NCBI RefSeq assembly: GCF_018446385.1
Contig: NC_055998.1
Span: 21,073,173-21,137,172 of the forward strand
DNA from: Zingiber officinale
Taxonomy: Eukaryota; Streptophyta; Magnoliopsida; Zingiberales; Zingiberaceae
Direction of reading: 5' to 3'
DNA length: 64,000 nucleotides
Each line of letters starts with the position of its first letter. Within the stretch, counting starts at the first letter, position 1. A program made the translations under genes and the position numbers. The notes under the pieces were generated by a model. The model did no database searches, had not been told where the DNA came from, and was given only the letters and a program-made list of their open reading frames with translations. Below, piece after piece: positions 36,512 through 49,671 of this stretch.

Positions 36512-38641
36512 ATTCAGATCTTATTTGTCTCTAGTAAAACACTCAAATAAAAACTTAGTCCAAGCATGGGTCCCCAAGTCGAACTTGATTAATCAAGTTG
36601 GACTTGGACAATATTGAGTCTCCAAGGATCAAATCCATTACCTTGATAAACCTTATCAAGGCTATGATCCAGGGGGAGCCAATAGAAAAATTATTTTTAT
36701 ATATAAATAGAATTGTTTGATGCTTGTTTTACTGCTTTCATTATACATGCTTAGACTAGGCTAGATAAGGACCTAGGCATGATTTACACTTGACTAGTTA
36801 GATCTAGGGGTTTCAAAGGGAAATTAAATATCCAATTTCTTTGAAAGACTTTATCTAGAAATGATGGATGATCTCATACCCAAGAAGGTCTAGTGCCTCG
36901 CCACAGCCTGGAAGCCAATCTTTGAAATGAATATTTAATTGAGTGATTGTAAAACCTGAGTCTAACTCAAATGTAAATAAATCCTTAGATGATAATCTAA
37001 ATTGAAGATTAAATTAACCATCTCACAAAACTATTAAGGTTCCCTGATTGAAAATCTAGAAAAGGGTGAGATGGAACTAGCTTTAAAGTAGTTAACCAAA
37101 CCCAAATTAATTAATTCAATTAAGTTAACTTAATTAATTTTGAAATCTTAATTTCAAAATGTTAATCTTAATTTCAAAATTATAATTAATTTCAAAATCA
37201 TTATTTACAAAATTATAATTTCAAAATCATAATTAATTTTAATAAAATTCAAAATCTTAATTATTTGATAATTAATTCTCAAATCATAATTAATATGTAA
37301 ATTTATAATATCAAACTTAATTAATTTTCAATATCTTAAAAATTTTAGTTATTATAAAATGTTTAAATCTAATTAAACTTATATTTTAAAATTTGAAATT
37401 CAAACTCATTTAAAATTCAATCTTATATTTAAATCTCAATTTTAATATTTTTAAATATTGATAAAATTAGAATAAACTTAACTCCGTCTCACAAAAATTC
37501 ATAAGTTGAACATGCTTGATAATATAGAATGAGTGAGATGAAAAATCAGGAAAATAAATAATAATCTTTATATTTTTTTATTTACATTCTTGGACTCTAG
37601 GGTTCCCAAACCAAAATTATTTAATTAATTTTTTTTGGTATTAACTAAGGGGGAGTGAAAGAAGATATTTTTTTAATTTTAATTAAGGGGGAGTGAAAGA
37701 AAATTTTTACTTAGCTAAGCTTTTTTAATATTTTTAAATGCTAAGCATTTATCAAAATCTAAGTACTTAACTAAGCTTTTATCAATTTTTTTTTTATACT
37801 TAACTAAGATTTTATCAAATTTTTTTAATACTTAACTAAGCTTTTATCATTTTTTTTTTAAAAGAGCTAAGCACTTAACTAATTTGATCAAATTTTTTAA
37901 AAACTAAGCTTTTATCAATTTTTTTCAAGAAATTCTATTTAAAATTAAATGGTTTATCAAAATCCTTGTAAAGTTAAAGTTTTTTTTAAGCTAAGTTTTT
38001 GTCAGAATATTTTAAAGCTAAAGTTTTTATCACAATATTTTTAAAGTTAAAAGTTTTTTTTTAAAAAAAGTACTTAACTTAGCTTTTATCAAATTTTTTA
38101 AACTAAGCTTTAATCAAAATTCTTTTAAGCGGAGTACTTTTAAATTAAGTCTCTTTCAAAACCTTTATTCTTTTGAAAGCTAAGTATTTGACAATTTTTT
38201 TTTCAAAGCTAAAATTTAGCTAAGTTATTATTAATTTAAAAAAAAAACTAATTATTTTCAAAGTATTTCTAAATTAGCTAAGTGTGTTTCAAAGCACTTA
38301 TTTCCTAAAGCTAAGTTTAGCTAAGATTTTTTTTCTGACTCACTTAAAATGCTTAAAAATTAGCTAAGTTTTTTTTTTGCCTTAGGACAGCATAGAGTTA
38401 AATAGAATAAATATTTTTTTTATGTAAAACAAACTTCTTTCTACTTAGTATTATTTTTGATTTATGTCAAAGGGGGAGAGAAAAGTCAAAGTTAAGTTAA
38501 GAATTTAAATATAATTTTTATGAAAGGGAGAGCATAAGGAGCATAAGGAAATTTTTATGAATTATTTTAGTTATGCTCATGCTTAAATACCTTAATTATC
38601 TTATTATATTTTACTTAACTTTGAACCGTGTTGCCAAAATC
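36512..38641. other. AT-rich non-coding interior of the Sirevirus-like element
   Basis: After gag, a short stretch with Sirevirus-like gag-pol junction flavour (PYQGYDPGGAN near 36650) precedes about 2 kb of AT-rich DNA with no pol. From 37690 to about 38350 a degenerate ~40-base theme (CTTAACTAAGCTTTTATCAA plus a T-run) repeats. GGGGGAGTGAAAGAA occurs at 37649 and 37686, and GGGGGAGAGAAAAG near 38470: extra polypurine-tract-like motifs. Confidence 0.75.
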
Positions 38642-38655
38642 AAAAAGGGAGAAAT
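38642..38655 (+). other. Sirevirus-like polypurine tract
   Basis: AAAAAGGGAGAAAT directly before TGTTGG of the 3' LTR. Position and composition are those of the plus-strand primer. Confidence 0.85.
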
Positions 38656-40007
38656 TGTTGGTGCGGGAAGCATCCGACGATCGAACCTGTGTTTTAATTA
38701 TGCCAAAGGGTCCAAAGTTAAGTTGTCTTGTTATCTAACGAGTTTGAATGAGATTGCAGGAAAGTTCTAAGTGTACTTAGGCAAAAGTCCTAGTTGCGGT
38801 TAGGCAGGTGGAAACCCTAGGGAGTGGTAACCATAGATCCTAGGGGGTGGTAAACCTAGGTGAGGAAAAGTCCTAGCTGAGGTTAGACAGGTGGAAAATC
38901 CTAGGGGGTGGTAACCCTAGGGGGTGGTAATCCTAGGCGGGTCGAAGGCTTCGAGCAAAAACCCTAGAGTCGGGGACTCTAGGTTGAAATCCTTGTGTCG
39001 CGAACCGGGTGGAAGACTGGACGGGTCGTGGAGCGAACGTCTAGCAGAAAGTCTTGGAGATTCGGACGCTGAACAAAAGTCCAGTTGATCTGGAGGATTA
39101 AACTGCAAATAGGTAAAGTCTCGATGAGGGAACAGTAGACGTCGATTGGACCTAGGGTTTCCGGAGGTGAAATCCGAAGTCAGAATCGGATAGTCTAGAG
39201 ATTGTCAAAATAAGTTTCTATTTATCTTATTTTGTTGTACTAACTTTGTTTTGTAGGATATACCTTGTTTGTAGACTAACATGTCTTGCAGGACGGAGAT
39301 CGCACAAGAAAAGCCTCGGATGAACAGTCTCGAGACGCCCTCCATGGAGCTTGGAGGCGCCTTGGGTGACTTGATCGGCAGCCTTGCAGCAAGGCGCGAG
39401 GGCGCCCTCCATGGAGCTTGGAGGAGCCCTAGATGCAGCTTGGAGGGCGCCCTCCATGGAACTTGGAGGTGCCTTGGATGCTGCTTGGAGGGTGCCCTCC
39501 ATAGAGCTTGGAGGCACCCTCACGCGAATAAGCAGCGAAGATGCAGGAGCCTATTGACGTTGCGATTTTGGTGAGGTTGGAGGCGCCCTCAATAGGCTAT
39601 TTAAGCCTGGTTCGAGCAGCAGCTTACAAAACACACATACTTGCAATCCTTCTTCCGTGTGCTGCTAACAAAGCGATTCGGCAAAGTCCTACCTCTATTC
39701 CGACGACCAGAAGCTTTCAAATCTAGATTTCCTTGTTGTCGCTATAATATTTAATAGTGTCTTAATTGTTGTATTCTTTTGTAATATTTCCAAGCTTCAT
39801 GATTTCCCATCGAAAGCGATCAACGATCATGGGCCTTGGAGTAGGAGTCGCCACAGACTTTGAACCAAGTAACCAAAAGTGTTAGCATTGCTTCCGTGTG
39901 TTTTACTTTTCCGCTGCATATTTACTTTGAGTTTACTCGAAACGAAAGTGAAAGTCACGAGTGCTATTCACCCCTCCCCCCTCCCCTCTGGTACTTTCGA
40001 TCATACA
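38656..40007 (+). repeat. Sirevirus-like 3' LTR
   Basis: Matches 32691-34020 with small indels; it holds only one copy of the LTR end, so the tandem duplication at the 5' side arose afterwards or during that insertion. It carries its own hairpin array (39335-39590) and ends CGATCATACA before the TTCCC duplication. Confidence 0.92.
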
Positions 40008-40590
40008 TTCCCTTCCTTATTTCTCGTTCCAAACCTATAACTCCCATGTACCCTCTCATATTCCTCATTTTTCACTCTGACATGCCCATTTAGATCACCT
40101 CCTATTAAAATTATTTCATTTGGTGGAATATTTTATAATATTTCATCTAAATCATCCCAAAACCTTGATTTGGTAGCTTCATCTAATCCTACTTGTGGTG
40201 TATATACGTTAATTATGTTTATAGTTTTTTCGCTACTATTATCTTAAGTGCTATAATTCTATCCCCTTTTCTAACTACTCCTATAATTTTATCCTTTAAT
40301 AAACTATCTACAATAATACCCACTCCATTTCTTGCTTTACTCTTTCTAGTGTATCATAACTTGAAACCCGAGTTCTCTATCATCTTTGCCTTCTCGCCTA
40401 TCAATTTTGTCTCTTGTACACACAAAATACTAATTTTTCTGTTAATCATCATATGTACTACCTCCATTAATTTACTAGTGATAGTTCCTATGTTCCATAT
40501 TCCAAATCTTAGATTAATAGTTTTTCTATCATATTTGTTCTTATCTAACGGAAGATTAAAATTGATTTACATCTTTGACATTTATTGACT
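40008..40590 (-). pseudogene. LINE endonuclease, decayed
   Basis: Minus-strand reading gives FGIWNIGTITSKLMEVV, ISILCVQETKLIGEKAK (the catalytic QETK of AP-type endonucleases), GFKLWYTRKSKARNGVGIIVD and GDRIIALKI. This is the 5' endonuclease of an RTE LINE. The reading breaks at the Sirevirus-like insertion and resumes at 32690. Confidence 0.85.
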
Positions 40591-40925
40591 GACCAACTAG
40601 TTATATTTTTATTGAATACTTAAAATGTGATTGCAAATAATTATATTGATTGGAGATATTGAATATGCTCTCGACATAATAGTCATTATAAGGGATTAGA
40701 GATGTTCATATTATTGTAAATGATTTAATCTGGGTAAAGGCAAAATATTGATGTCTATGATTCATTTGATAGAGTAGCTAAGTTAATTGTAATAATTTTC
40801 TTTATAGTAATTGCTTAGTGTCTTTGTTGTCGTACGAATCATTTTTTCTAAAATATGAATTAAATGTTCTTATATAATTTTTGTGATTAGATGACTTTTA
40901 TGAATTGACTTAGACGTGTGAGAGA

Positions 40926-41244
40926 TGTTGGACGTGTACAGTAACTACACATGCACACGTTAAGAAGAGTTAAGAAGAAGAAAGGACGCCCTCTTCCATT
41001 CCTCTTCCTCCTGCCCATTCATCTTTCTCTCCTCTTCCTATATATGGGTCCAAGGCCATCAGAACAAGGGTATGCGAAGGAGAACATATCAAGAGAATCG
41101 TTCATTTGGGATTTGGTTTGATGAAAAAGTTCTTCGTGTGGTCTTCTCAAAGATGGCAAACTCTCTTCTCCGATTTCTTCTCCGAGATCACTAAGTTCTT
41201 AACGTTTACAGCTTTTGTTTTTGTGTATTTCAGGCTTTAGAACA
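40926..41244 (+). repeat. copia-2 3' LTR
   Basis: Shares the TGTTGGACGTGTAC start, a CTATATATG box and the GATGGCAAACTCTCTTCTCC block with 19349-19833, but lacks about 170 bp of that copy. Ends TTTAGAACA. Confidence 0.75.
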
Positions 41245-41714
41245 GCTACAAGTCATCGGTAGTGGACCCTTGTGGTCTTCTCCTCCCTGAAAGACCTTCT
41301 AATGCCAAATAGATATTTCGCTCGTGAAGACAAAAACTCGTTTAACTTTTTTCACTCATGAGTACTTCAATCCACAGCTGTCCAATTAAAATTTCTCCAT
41401 TAAATTCAGTGCTAACATACGTCCTAGCAAAGAATCTAACTATAGCACTCTCTTTCTAGCTCCACTACACCTTAACCTTTGCGCTATGCCCGTGGGAGCA
41501 CGAAATGATTGTTTTTATTTAAATGTTTGATTGCGTTCTGAGAAATGAAATTGACAACTATATTTGAGAAGGAATATGAGTTATCAAAATTCATGATCTA
41601 CTAACTATTTGCGTCGTCATTATCAAATTCATGATTTTCTAACTATTTGAGTTAGCAAAATATTAGCAAGGAAAGTCAACTTACTCGGTTCAGTTATCAT
41701 GCGACTCATCTTAC
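41245..41714. other. Spacer right of copia-2
   Basis: AT-rich sequence between the copia-2 LTR and the exon-like block. No ORF or repeat was recognised. Confidence 0.5.
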
Positions 41715-41957
41715 CTATCATAAGTTGCATAGTTACACCCATCAGGCCTGAGTTGATGAGCTGTCTGTAGTCACCTAATGCATTTGAACTTGTTAGCATA
41801 CTCGATTCATTTGGCTGGCCGATTTGGAAAGCCAATCTTTCTTGCCAAACAATTTTCATAAGATCTCGTAACCCGACTTGTAGTGAACAAAAAGAATCCT
41901 CGATGTTTGGACCAACACAAGTGATCCCACAGTCGTTGAGGACAATACAATCAGATC
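41715..41957 (-). other. Exon-like block of an unknown gene
   Basis: On the minus strand an acceptor-like TTCTGTAAG precedes 41957 and a strong donor G|GTAAGATG follows 41715. The 243 bases between are open for 80 whole codons in one frame, entering in phase with two bases and leaving with one. The peptide is mixed and globular-looking (for example CITCVG-type Cys pairs, GLRDLMKIVWQERLAFQIG, LGDYRQLINSGLMGV), unlike transposon ORFs nearby. I do not recognise the family. It lies about 120 bases beyond the YAF9 stop on the same strand and no partner exon was found. Confidence 0.4.
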
Positions 41958-42077
41958 CTTACAGAACAGAACAAAACAATTACTCGAGCACAATTAAGAA
42001 GTATCCGATTCCTAGCATACATACAAAAAGATACAAGTACTCGTAGAAAAGTACTAGTAATTCAGAGTTGAAGGCTG

Positions 42078-45048
42078 TTATTGTCCAGAGGTGGCTTTTG
42101 ATTGTGGAGGCATACCATCGATCATGCTCAATTGCCTCCTAAGCTTTGCTATATGCGCCTGCACCTGTAACAGGGACAACATATCCTAAAGATTGCTTTT
42201 CCAATAAAAGAAATCAACAAACTTTTCATTTATACCGGAAGTTACCTCACTACATGTCAATAAACACACCTTATTTTCGACTTTAGGCAGTATGCAGAAT
42301 AATACAAAAAGGTCTAGTAATTCACTAAGAATAGAGAATTTCACTAATGTAATATTGATAGAGGATATTATCAATACAAGCAAATGAATCAACTTAAACA
42401 TACAAGATTACGGACGAATAGATGAAAGCATGAATCTCTGGCAAAAGTGTACCAAATCAACATATACTGTTGCATAGCATTGACACAAGAGTTAATCTTA
42501 GGAGACATTAGGATCATTGGAAATAAATTTTGTGTGAGAAAAAAGTTCGTTTACTATTGACAAAGTCATCAACTCATACTCTTGCTTAGCAAAACATGCA
42601 ACAAACCGGAGTTTCTAAGAGAAATGTGTGGATAAATTACAAAAATTGATCTTCAATAAGAACCTCCTGTATTCAAATTTTCCAAATCATGGTAGGCCAA
42701 TTAGCACACAACTTATGGCACTAAAAAATTTAATGTGGTCCTTAAATGATACATTATTTTTACAATCTAAAACTTGAATGTTTTGTCACAATAAGTTTGA
42801 GGTATGTAGCTATTTTATTTTGCCTTGGTATCATTAAACAATATAGTGAAAAGAAACGTCTTTTTAGATAGCATTTTGAGATGACTGCTTAGTTGTGAGA
42901 AACAAACCTATAATAAAATTAAAGGCAATAACCTATAAAATGCTAGAATGATGAATGCAGAGTGAATTATGCATAATTATCACCATAAAGGAGACTCAAA
43001 TTGACCTGTTGTCGAGCAGCTGCAAGTTTTAACAGTTCATCTGCTTCTGAAAAGTTCATAAACCATTGACTGAGTGCATGATCCTTGGTGTCACCTCTTT
43101 TCTTTACATGAGTAATAGGAGCTAAAAAAGAAGCTGTTAAACCAAATGAAGACACGAAGAAGGTCAAATAACAAAAAGGACTATACCAGGACTTGGCAAA
43201 TTCAAGCCAGAAGGTAGCCTTGGAACAATTGCAGCCGGATGATTTTGGACCCGGGCAAAAAAAGATTTTGTAGGCTCATAAAAAACTATTTCATCATATG
43301 ATTCTGCAACAACAGGTTTTTTAGTAGATTGGGGCCCACTTTCCTCCTCAGGAAACAATTTTAGCTGATGGTATCTGTAAATAACTATGACATGTCAATG
43401 AGTTAGCTGGTGAGGTTAGTCAAACAAAAACAATGAACTAAAATTGTCTGGATGGGCTTACAGTTCAAGTTGTTTGTCACATACATCACTGTGGAAAAAG
43501 AGTTTAATTGCTATTTCAAATTCACCCCATCCAGATTCAGAAAGTTCAAAAGGTGGTGAATCTACAACCCGTGTCGGGTTGTTGAAACTAGGGTGCAATT
43601 GAAAGACAGCACGCTTTATTATTACACTCAGATCCTCATTTGTAGCGCTTCGGACATAGACAGTCCATTTGTGTGAATTGTACCTCCAAAATGCAACAAG
43701 ATTAACTTGCCATGAGGCTCACGAGAAATGAAGTTTCCTGACAATAAACAGAAGCAATCCAATGACTGAAAAACAGAAATGACTTACTCGCTTGCCTTTT
43801 TACCGAGCCAAAATGCCATTGTTCCATAAACAACTGGAAAGCTAATTTCAACATCTTTGAGTTTTTTGGTCTGAGATTGAAAAAAAAAAGACAATCAAAT
43901 CAATATCAAAATATTTTTTTTTATCATCATAGTAAGATTACTAGCATGGTAGATGTTTGAAGAGTAACCAAGGCACAGTCATAAAAAAAGTTATTCTTTC
44001 CCTTTATAAGTATTCTTAAAATGGCTTTGATTTAATCAGATGTGCAAATTTACAAGTCGACTGAACAATTAATTTAAAGGGTGAAATTGAAGCATCTTTC
44101 CCCACCTATGCAAATCACACATGAATCACATATGAGACATTGTTAGTGCTAGTATCACATCATGCAAGGAAATTCTGTTAATTACTATTTTCATAAAATA
44201 GTTGATAGTAAAGAAGAAAATAGAAAGAGCAAAAGAACTATTGGATACACTACAATTCTGAAAGATTGTTAGAATACTACACACCCAAATGGGCACGGCA
44301 TTGCAAATAATAATGAGTCCTTCTGGCAGCATACTTTCAGATTTTAATCCTAATTCTGGTGGTTATTTACCACTTGATCAGTAAAACTAATATATGTTGC
44401 AAGATGCATGACATGGGACCCCACTGCAAGACCCCTTAGACTGCGGTGTCAAATAGCAGCCAGCAATAACACCTACTGCTGGACAACAAAGTTGAGTACA
44501 AGAAAGCATTGCAAAAGAAAATTTTTACCATTCATTTGTAAGGTGCACAAATTGCTAGCAAAGTTTAATGTTCGTATCTACAATAATGTATGCAGTGCAT
44601 CAGCAATATGCTATAAATGATACGAACATCTTAAACAATATGGAGTTGTTGCGTTGTCACTTAGCTATAAATTACCAAACTTAACCAATCTTCATATTAC
44701 TTTTAGTGATAATACTAATGCATTAACCTTCATGATATAAAAACAAATATGTTTAACAGAGCAAATGGGCAAGAGAAAATCTTAATTCAACTACAAAAGT
44801 CAGATTAGAAGTTGCTGCGAATGTTGTTACCATTCGAAATGTAGCACACAAAGAACTAGATACCTACGAAAATAAAATACATGAGATCCAAAACCGAAGG
44901 AACAGCACAATAAGAGACTCAAAAAGATCTCCCCAAGAGGATTCGTCGAGCAAATTATAGAACAAGAAACCTCGAGAATTCGTCAATCATACGGATGAAA
45001 AGCACCACCAACCTCGTCCACTTGTTGTGCACCACGAGATTCCATCAT
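42078..45048 (-). CDS. YAF9: YEATS-domain protein, YAF9/GAS41 family (complete, six coding exons)
   Basis: Histone-acyl-lysine reader shared by the SWR1 (H2A.Z deposition) and NuA4 complexes in the nucleus (family knowledge). Exons on the minus strand: 45048-45013, 43870-43788, 43683-43462, 43374-43187, 43121-43006, 42164-42078, total 732 bases, 243 residues. All internal borders are GT..AG and phases agree. The YEATS domain covers roughly residues 14-140: [43 protein letters not shown], and the reader loop ESGWGEFE around residue 92. The C-terminus (about 195-235) is a probable coiled coil, [24 protein letters not shown]. The first exon is very short (12 codons, ATG at 45048) with a weak donor GAG|GTTGGT; it is the least certain part, chosen because it is the only in-frame ATG before a long intron that keeps phase. 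Confidence 0.9.
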
Positions 45049-47076
<2,028 letters not shown>

Positions 47077-47901
47077 TGATGCCGTGATGAAAGGGGGCCC
47101 CACCAGTGGGTCAAAGTAGAAGAAAAGCAGCGGATGTGGAGGGCAGAATCAGCGCAGTCAAAGACCTCGGCCCAGGAAATAGATCAATTGAGCCGAGTGG
47201 CGCGTCGTCCGTCTCGCCAAGTGTGACCACTTGGTTAGCCCAAACCGTGTCCGAACGGCCGATCTTGGAAAGTCCGCGATTAAGGCTGATAGCCAAGCAA
47301 TAACTCCCTCGGACCGCTACCCTCGAGCAAGAGGCATGTCTGGCCGGACAAAGAACAATCCTCCGATAACAATATAGCCAAACGAAAAGTGGGACAATAG
47401 TTCATGGCATTACGCCGAGTTGCGGCCGGTCGGCCGCGTGTGGACCTACTAACTATCTCATCATATCCTTTTGGGAGTTGTGCCATTGACAGCAGAGCTT
47501 GCTCAGCCAAATCGTACTTTAGAAGCTTTTCACATTAGAAAGTTATATGGCTGCTTAAGGAATGGTGTTAGAGATACCTTTGACTTGTTTTTTTCTAAGA
47601 CGCCTAGAAAAACATGCCTACACTTTGAGATACGTGTACAAACCCTATAGTGACATTATAAAAGGAGATTCTTATCTACAGGCAAAGGTATGGGCAACTT
47701 CGTTTTCTATACGCTCTTGCTACAGTTCTCCATTTTTCTACTAATCGGAAACTGACTTGAGCGTTGGAGGGTCATCGTCGGGAATCTCTTCCCGACTTGG
47801 CACTAACAATTTTGCATTGCATGTTTACGTGGACTCTTCACTTCGTCAACTTTCAAGCCACATCTCTAGTTTGTCATCATCTCCGTTTTCGGACAAGATC
47901 A
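47077..47901 (+). repeat. Tat-type 5' LTR
   Basis: Starts TGATGCCGTGATGAAAGGGG, ends GGACAAGATCA. A TATAAAAG box lies at 47657-47664. It matches 62201-63024 with numerous substitutions and several indels. It is followed by only 48 bases before the gag ATG. Confidence 0.9.
47657..47664 (+). promoter_or_regulatory. Candidate Tat LTR TATA box
   Basis: TATAAAAG about 245 bases before the LTR end, a normal U3/R position. The 3' LTR has lost this segment, so only the 5' copy would retain it. Assignment rests on sequence and position. Confidence 0.45.
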
Positions 47902-47949
47902 CATTTAACGCATTCTGTGGGAAGTTTTACTTGAATGCGAAGCGTGAAG

Positions 47950-49468
47950 ATGGAGGACACTGGACGACTTACTACGATAACACTAACTCAAGAAGACTTG
48001 GAGTTGCTGATACAAGCCTGAGCGGCGAAGATGATGGAGTAGCAGCAAACAGCAGTCGACCGCCGAGCAGATGACCCCGCCATGTTAGGAACGGGTCAGC
48101 ACGCTGAACCCAAAGCTCAAGCGGAAGATCAAGCTGGTTGGAAGCAAGGCAATAGGCAGATTGGCGTCTCCCGAGACGCGCCCATCCCTTACCACTGCGC
48201 GTTGTTCCGCACGCCGTTAGAAGAGCAGGGTCGAACATCCAACTCCTCATCAGATGATGCGCCCATCCAGGATGAGCGAAAAGGTAAAGCACCTTGGCTC
48301 GATACCTCTCCTAAGCAGATTAACCAACAGTTTTTCAGGAGATCCTCAATGACCAGTTATCGAGCCATTATAGGTCTGTAACAATCGGGAAATACACGGA
48401 GGCAACCGACTCCGAAGATCACCTCATCAAATTTGATAATGTGGCAACGCTCCACCAGTACATTAATAGAGTTAAGTGTCGTGTATTCCTCACTACGCTC
48501 TCCATATCAGCGCAGAAGTGATTCAAGAGGTTGCCAATCGGATCCATCCGAAGCTTCAAAGATTTTCGATCAGCATTTTTACAACACTTTGCAAGCAGTC
48601 GACGCCATTAGAAGACAAATGTCAACTTATTTGCAATTAAACAAGGGCCCAAGGAAGCACTACTAGCCTATATCAAAAGGTTTAACCAAGTGGCCATGGA
48701 AGTTCCATCAGCCACACCGGAGATCTTGGTAAGCTTTTTCTCCCAATGACTTGTAGAGAGCGAGTTCTTTTGGTCACTCATTCGGAGGCCTCCTAGAGAC
48801 TTCGATCACCTGCTTGAGTGGGCGACCGAGGACATCAATGTCAAAGAAGTCCAGGCGGCTTGGAGGAAGGAAGTGATGCCCGAGCCAACCGCTTCCTCAG
48901 AGTGCAGATCGGCCCATACGCATCAACCATTAAGGGGGCTCGAGTGGGAGCAGAGCAGCAACTCCAAGAGCCTCGGGCTCATGCGGTCCAACATATGGAG
49001 GCTGAGCGGGGGAACCCCACCGAGCCCCGGCCGTGAACCCCACTTTTCTACTCCTATCATCGGACAACCACGCACAACACCAAGATTGCTACAGTTATAA
49101 GTCGAAGCCCCGCCGACCGACTTCATCGAGATTCTGCCACCAATCCTCCCTTGCCTAATAGACACCATCACCAACGAGCGGGAGGGCGGCGTGAAGAGAG
49201 GAGGTCGGCAACGGAAGAGCACCGACAGACGCATCAGTATAGAAACTATCAAAGGTATGCCCGAGCGTCTGTCGAGCGGAAGCGTCCGTCGGCATAGGAG
49301 GAAGAAAATCAAAGCAACATCGCTCGGGATGACATTGGAATGATTGCAGAACTAATAGGCAACCACTCCAACCGGGCTTGGAAATCGCATGCCCGACAGT
49401 TAGAAATAGTCATCAGATGCATCAAATCAGCGACAGAATGACCAGACATCAGTTTCGGTCCTCAAGAT
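47950..49468 (+). pseudogene. Tat-type gag, decayed
   Basis: ATG 47950 opens MEDTGRLTTITLTQEDLELL and stops soon after. Later segments in shifting frames match the Tat gag: FRRSSMTSYRAIIGL (48320-48380), DPSEASKIFDQHF and LQLNKGPRKH (48540-48665), then a FNQVAMEVPSATPEILVSFF segment near 48690. An Arg-rich tail follows to about 49440. Frameshifts are frequent. Confidence 0.8.
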
Positions 49469-49671
49469 TTGGAGAGAGTGGACGTCTCGCATAACGACAC
49501 CCTGATTATCAAAGCGGTAATCACTAATTACAATATTCAATCTACTTTTGTAGAGACAGACAGTTCAGTGAATATCATTTTCAAGAAAGCTTTTGATCAA
49601 CTACAAATTGACCGGAACGAGCTGCAGCCTATGACGACTCCCTTATACGAGTTCACGGGCAATAAAGTATT
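49469..49671 (+). pseudogene. Tat-type protease, first part
   Basis: Reads NDTLIIKAVITNYNI..VETDSSVNIIFKKAFDQL, matching the retropepsin segment between gag and RT. The catalytic D-(S/T/G)-G position reads TDSS here, which would not be active. It is cut at 49671 by the solo LTR and continues at 51040 with the IDRPG and ISLGEE-like segments in broken frames up to about 51260. Confidence 0.7.

Larger units (their letters stand above)
32691..40007 (+). mobile_element. Sirevirus-like copia element with gag only, nested in the LINE
   Basis: LTRs at 32691-34020 and 38656-40007, TGTTGG...ACA ends, perfect 5-bp target duplication TTCCC (32686-32690 and 40008-40012). The internal part holds gag with an intact zinc knuckle, then AT-rich non-coding DNA; no protease, integrase, RT or RNase H is present. 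Repeated GGGGGAGTGAAAGAA-like tracts before the 3' LTR and the AAAAAGGGAGAAAT|TGTTGG junction resemble Sireviruses. The assignment is inference. It is non-autonomous and would depend on pol supplied in trans. Gag has several stops. Confidence 0.88.
30345..40590 (-). mobile_element. RTE-type non-LTR retrotransposon (LINE), interrupted
   Basis: About 2.9 kb of LINE on the minus strand (40590-40008, then 32690-30345) split by the Sirevirus-like element. The endonuclease lies at the 5' side, RT next, and a C-terminal region with MLYGVECWAM..RMLRWMCGHTRMDKIRNESIREK at 30854-30609, a segment very typical of plant RTE LINEs. The 3' end is a TTGTTATTGTTGTTATTTTT tail (30345-30366). Many stops. The 5' limit near 40590 is approximate and no flanking duplication was found. 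Confidence 0.88.
19349..41244 (+). mobile_element. Old Ty1/copia retrotransposon (copia-2), heavily decayed and interrupted
   Basis: Bounded by related LTR-like sequences at 19349-19833 and 40926-41244 that share the TGTTGGACGTGTAC start, a CTATATATG box, the tract GATGGCAAACTCTCTTCTCC... and an end before a degenerate primer-binding site. Between them, copia domains run in order: gag (21666-22520), integrase (27106-27501), RT (near 28090-28950), RNase H (29000-29671). All have many stops. It is broken by the solo LTR at 22881-26920 and by the LINE at 30345-40590. No target duplication survives. Domain identity is firm; exact ends are inferred from the LTR match. Confidence 0.78.

Noticed and set aside
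47106..48381. Various short ORFs in the Tat 5' LTR as host genes
   Set aside because: They fall in the LTR and change frame relative to the 3' LTR copy.
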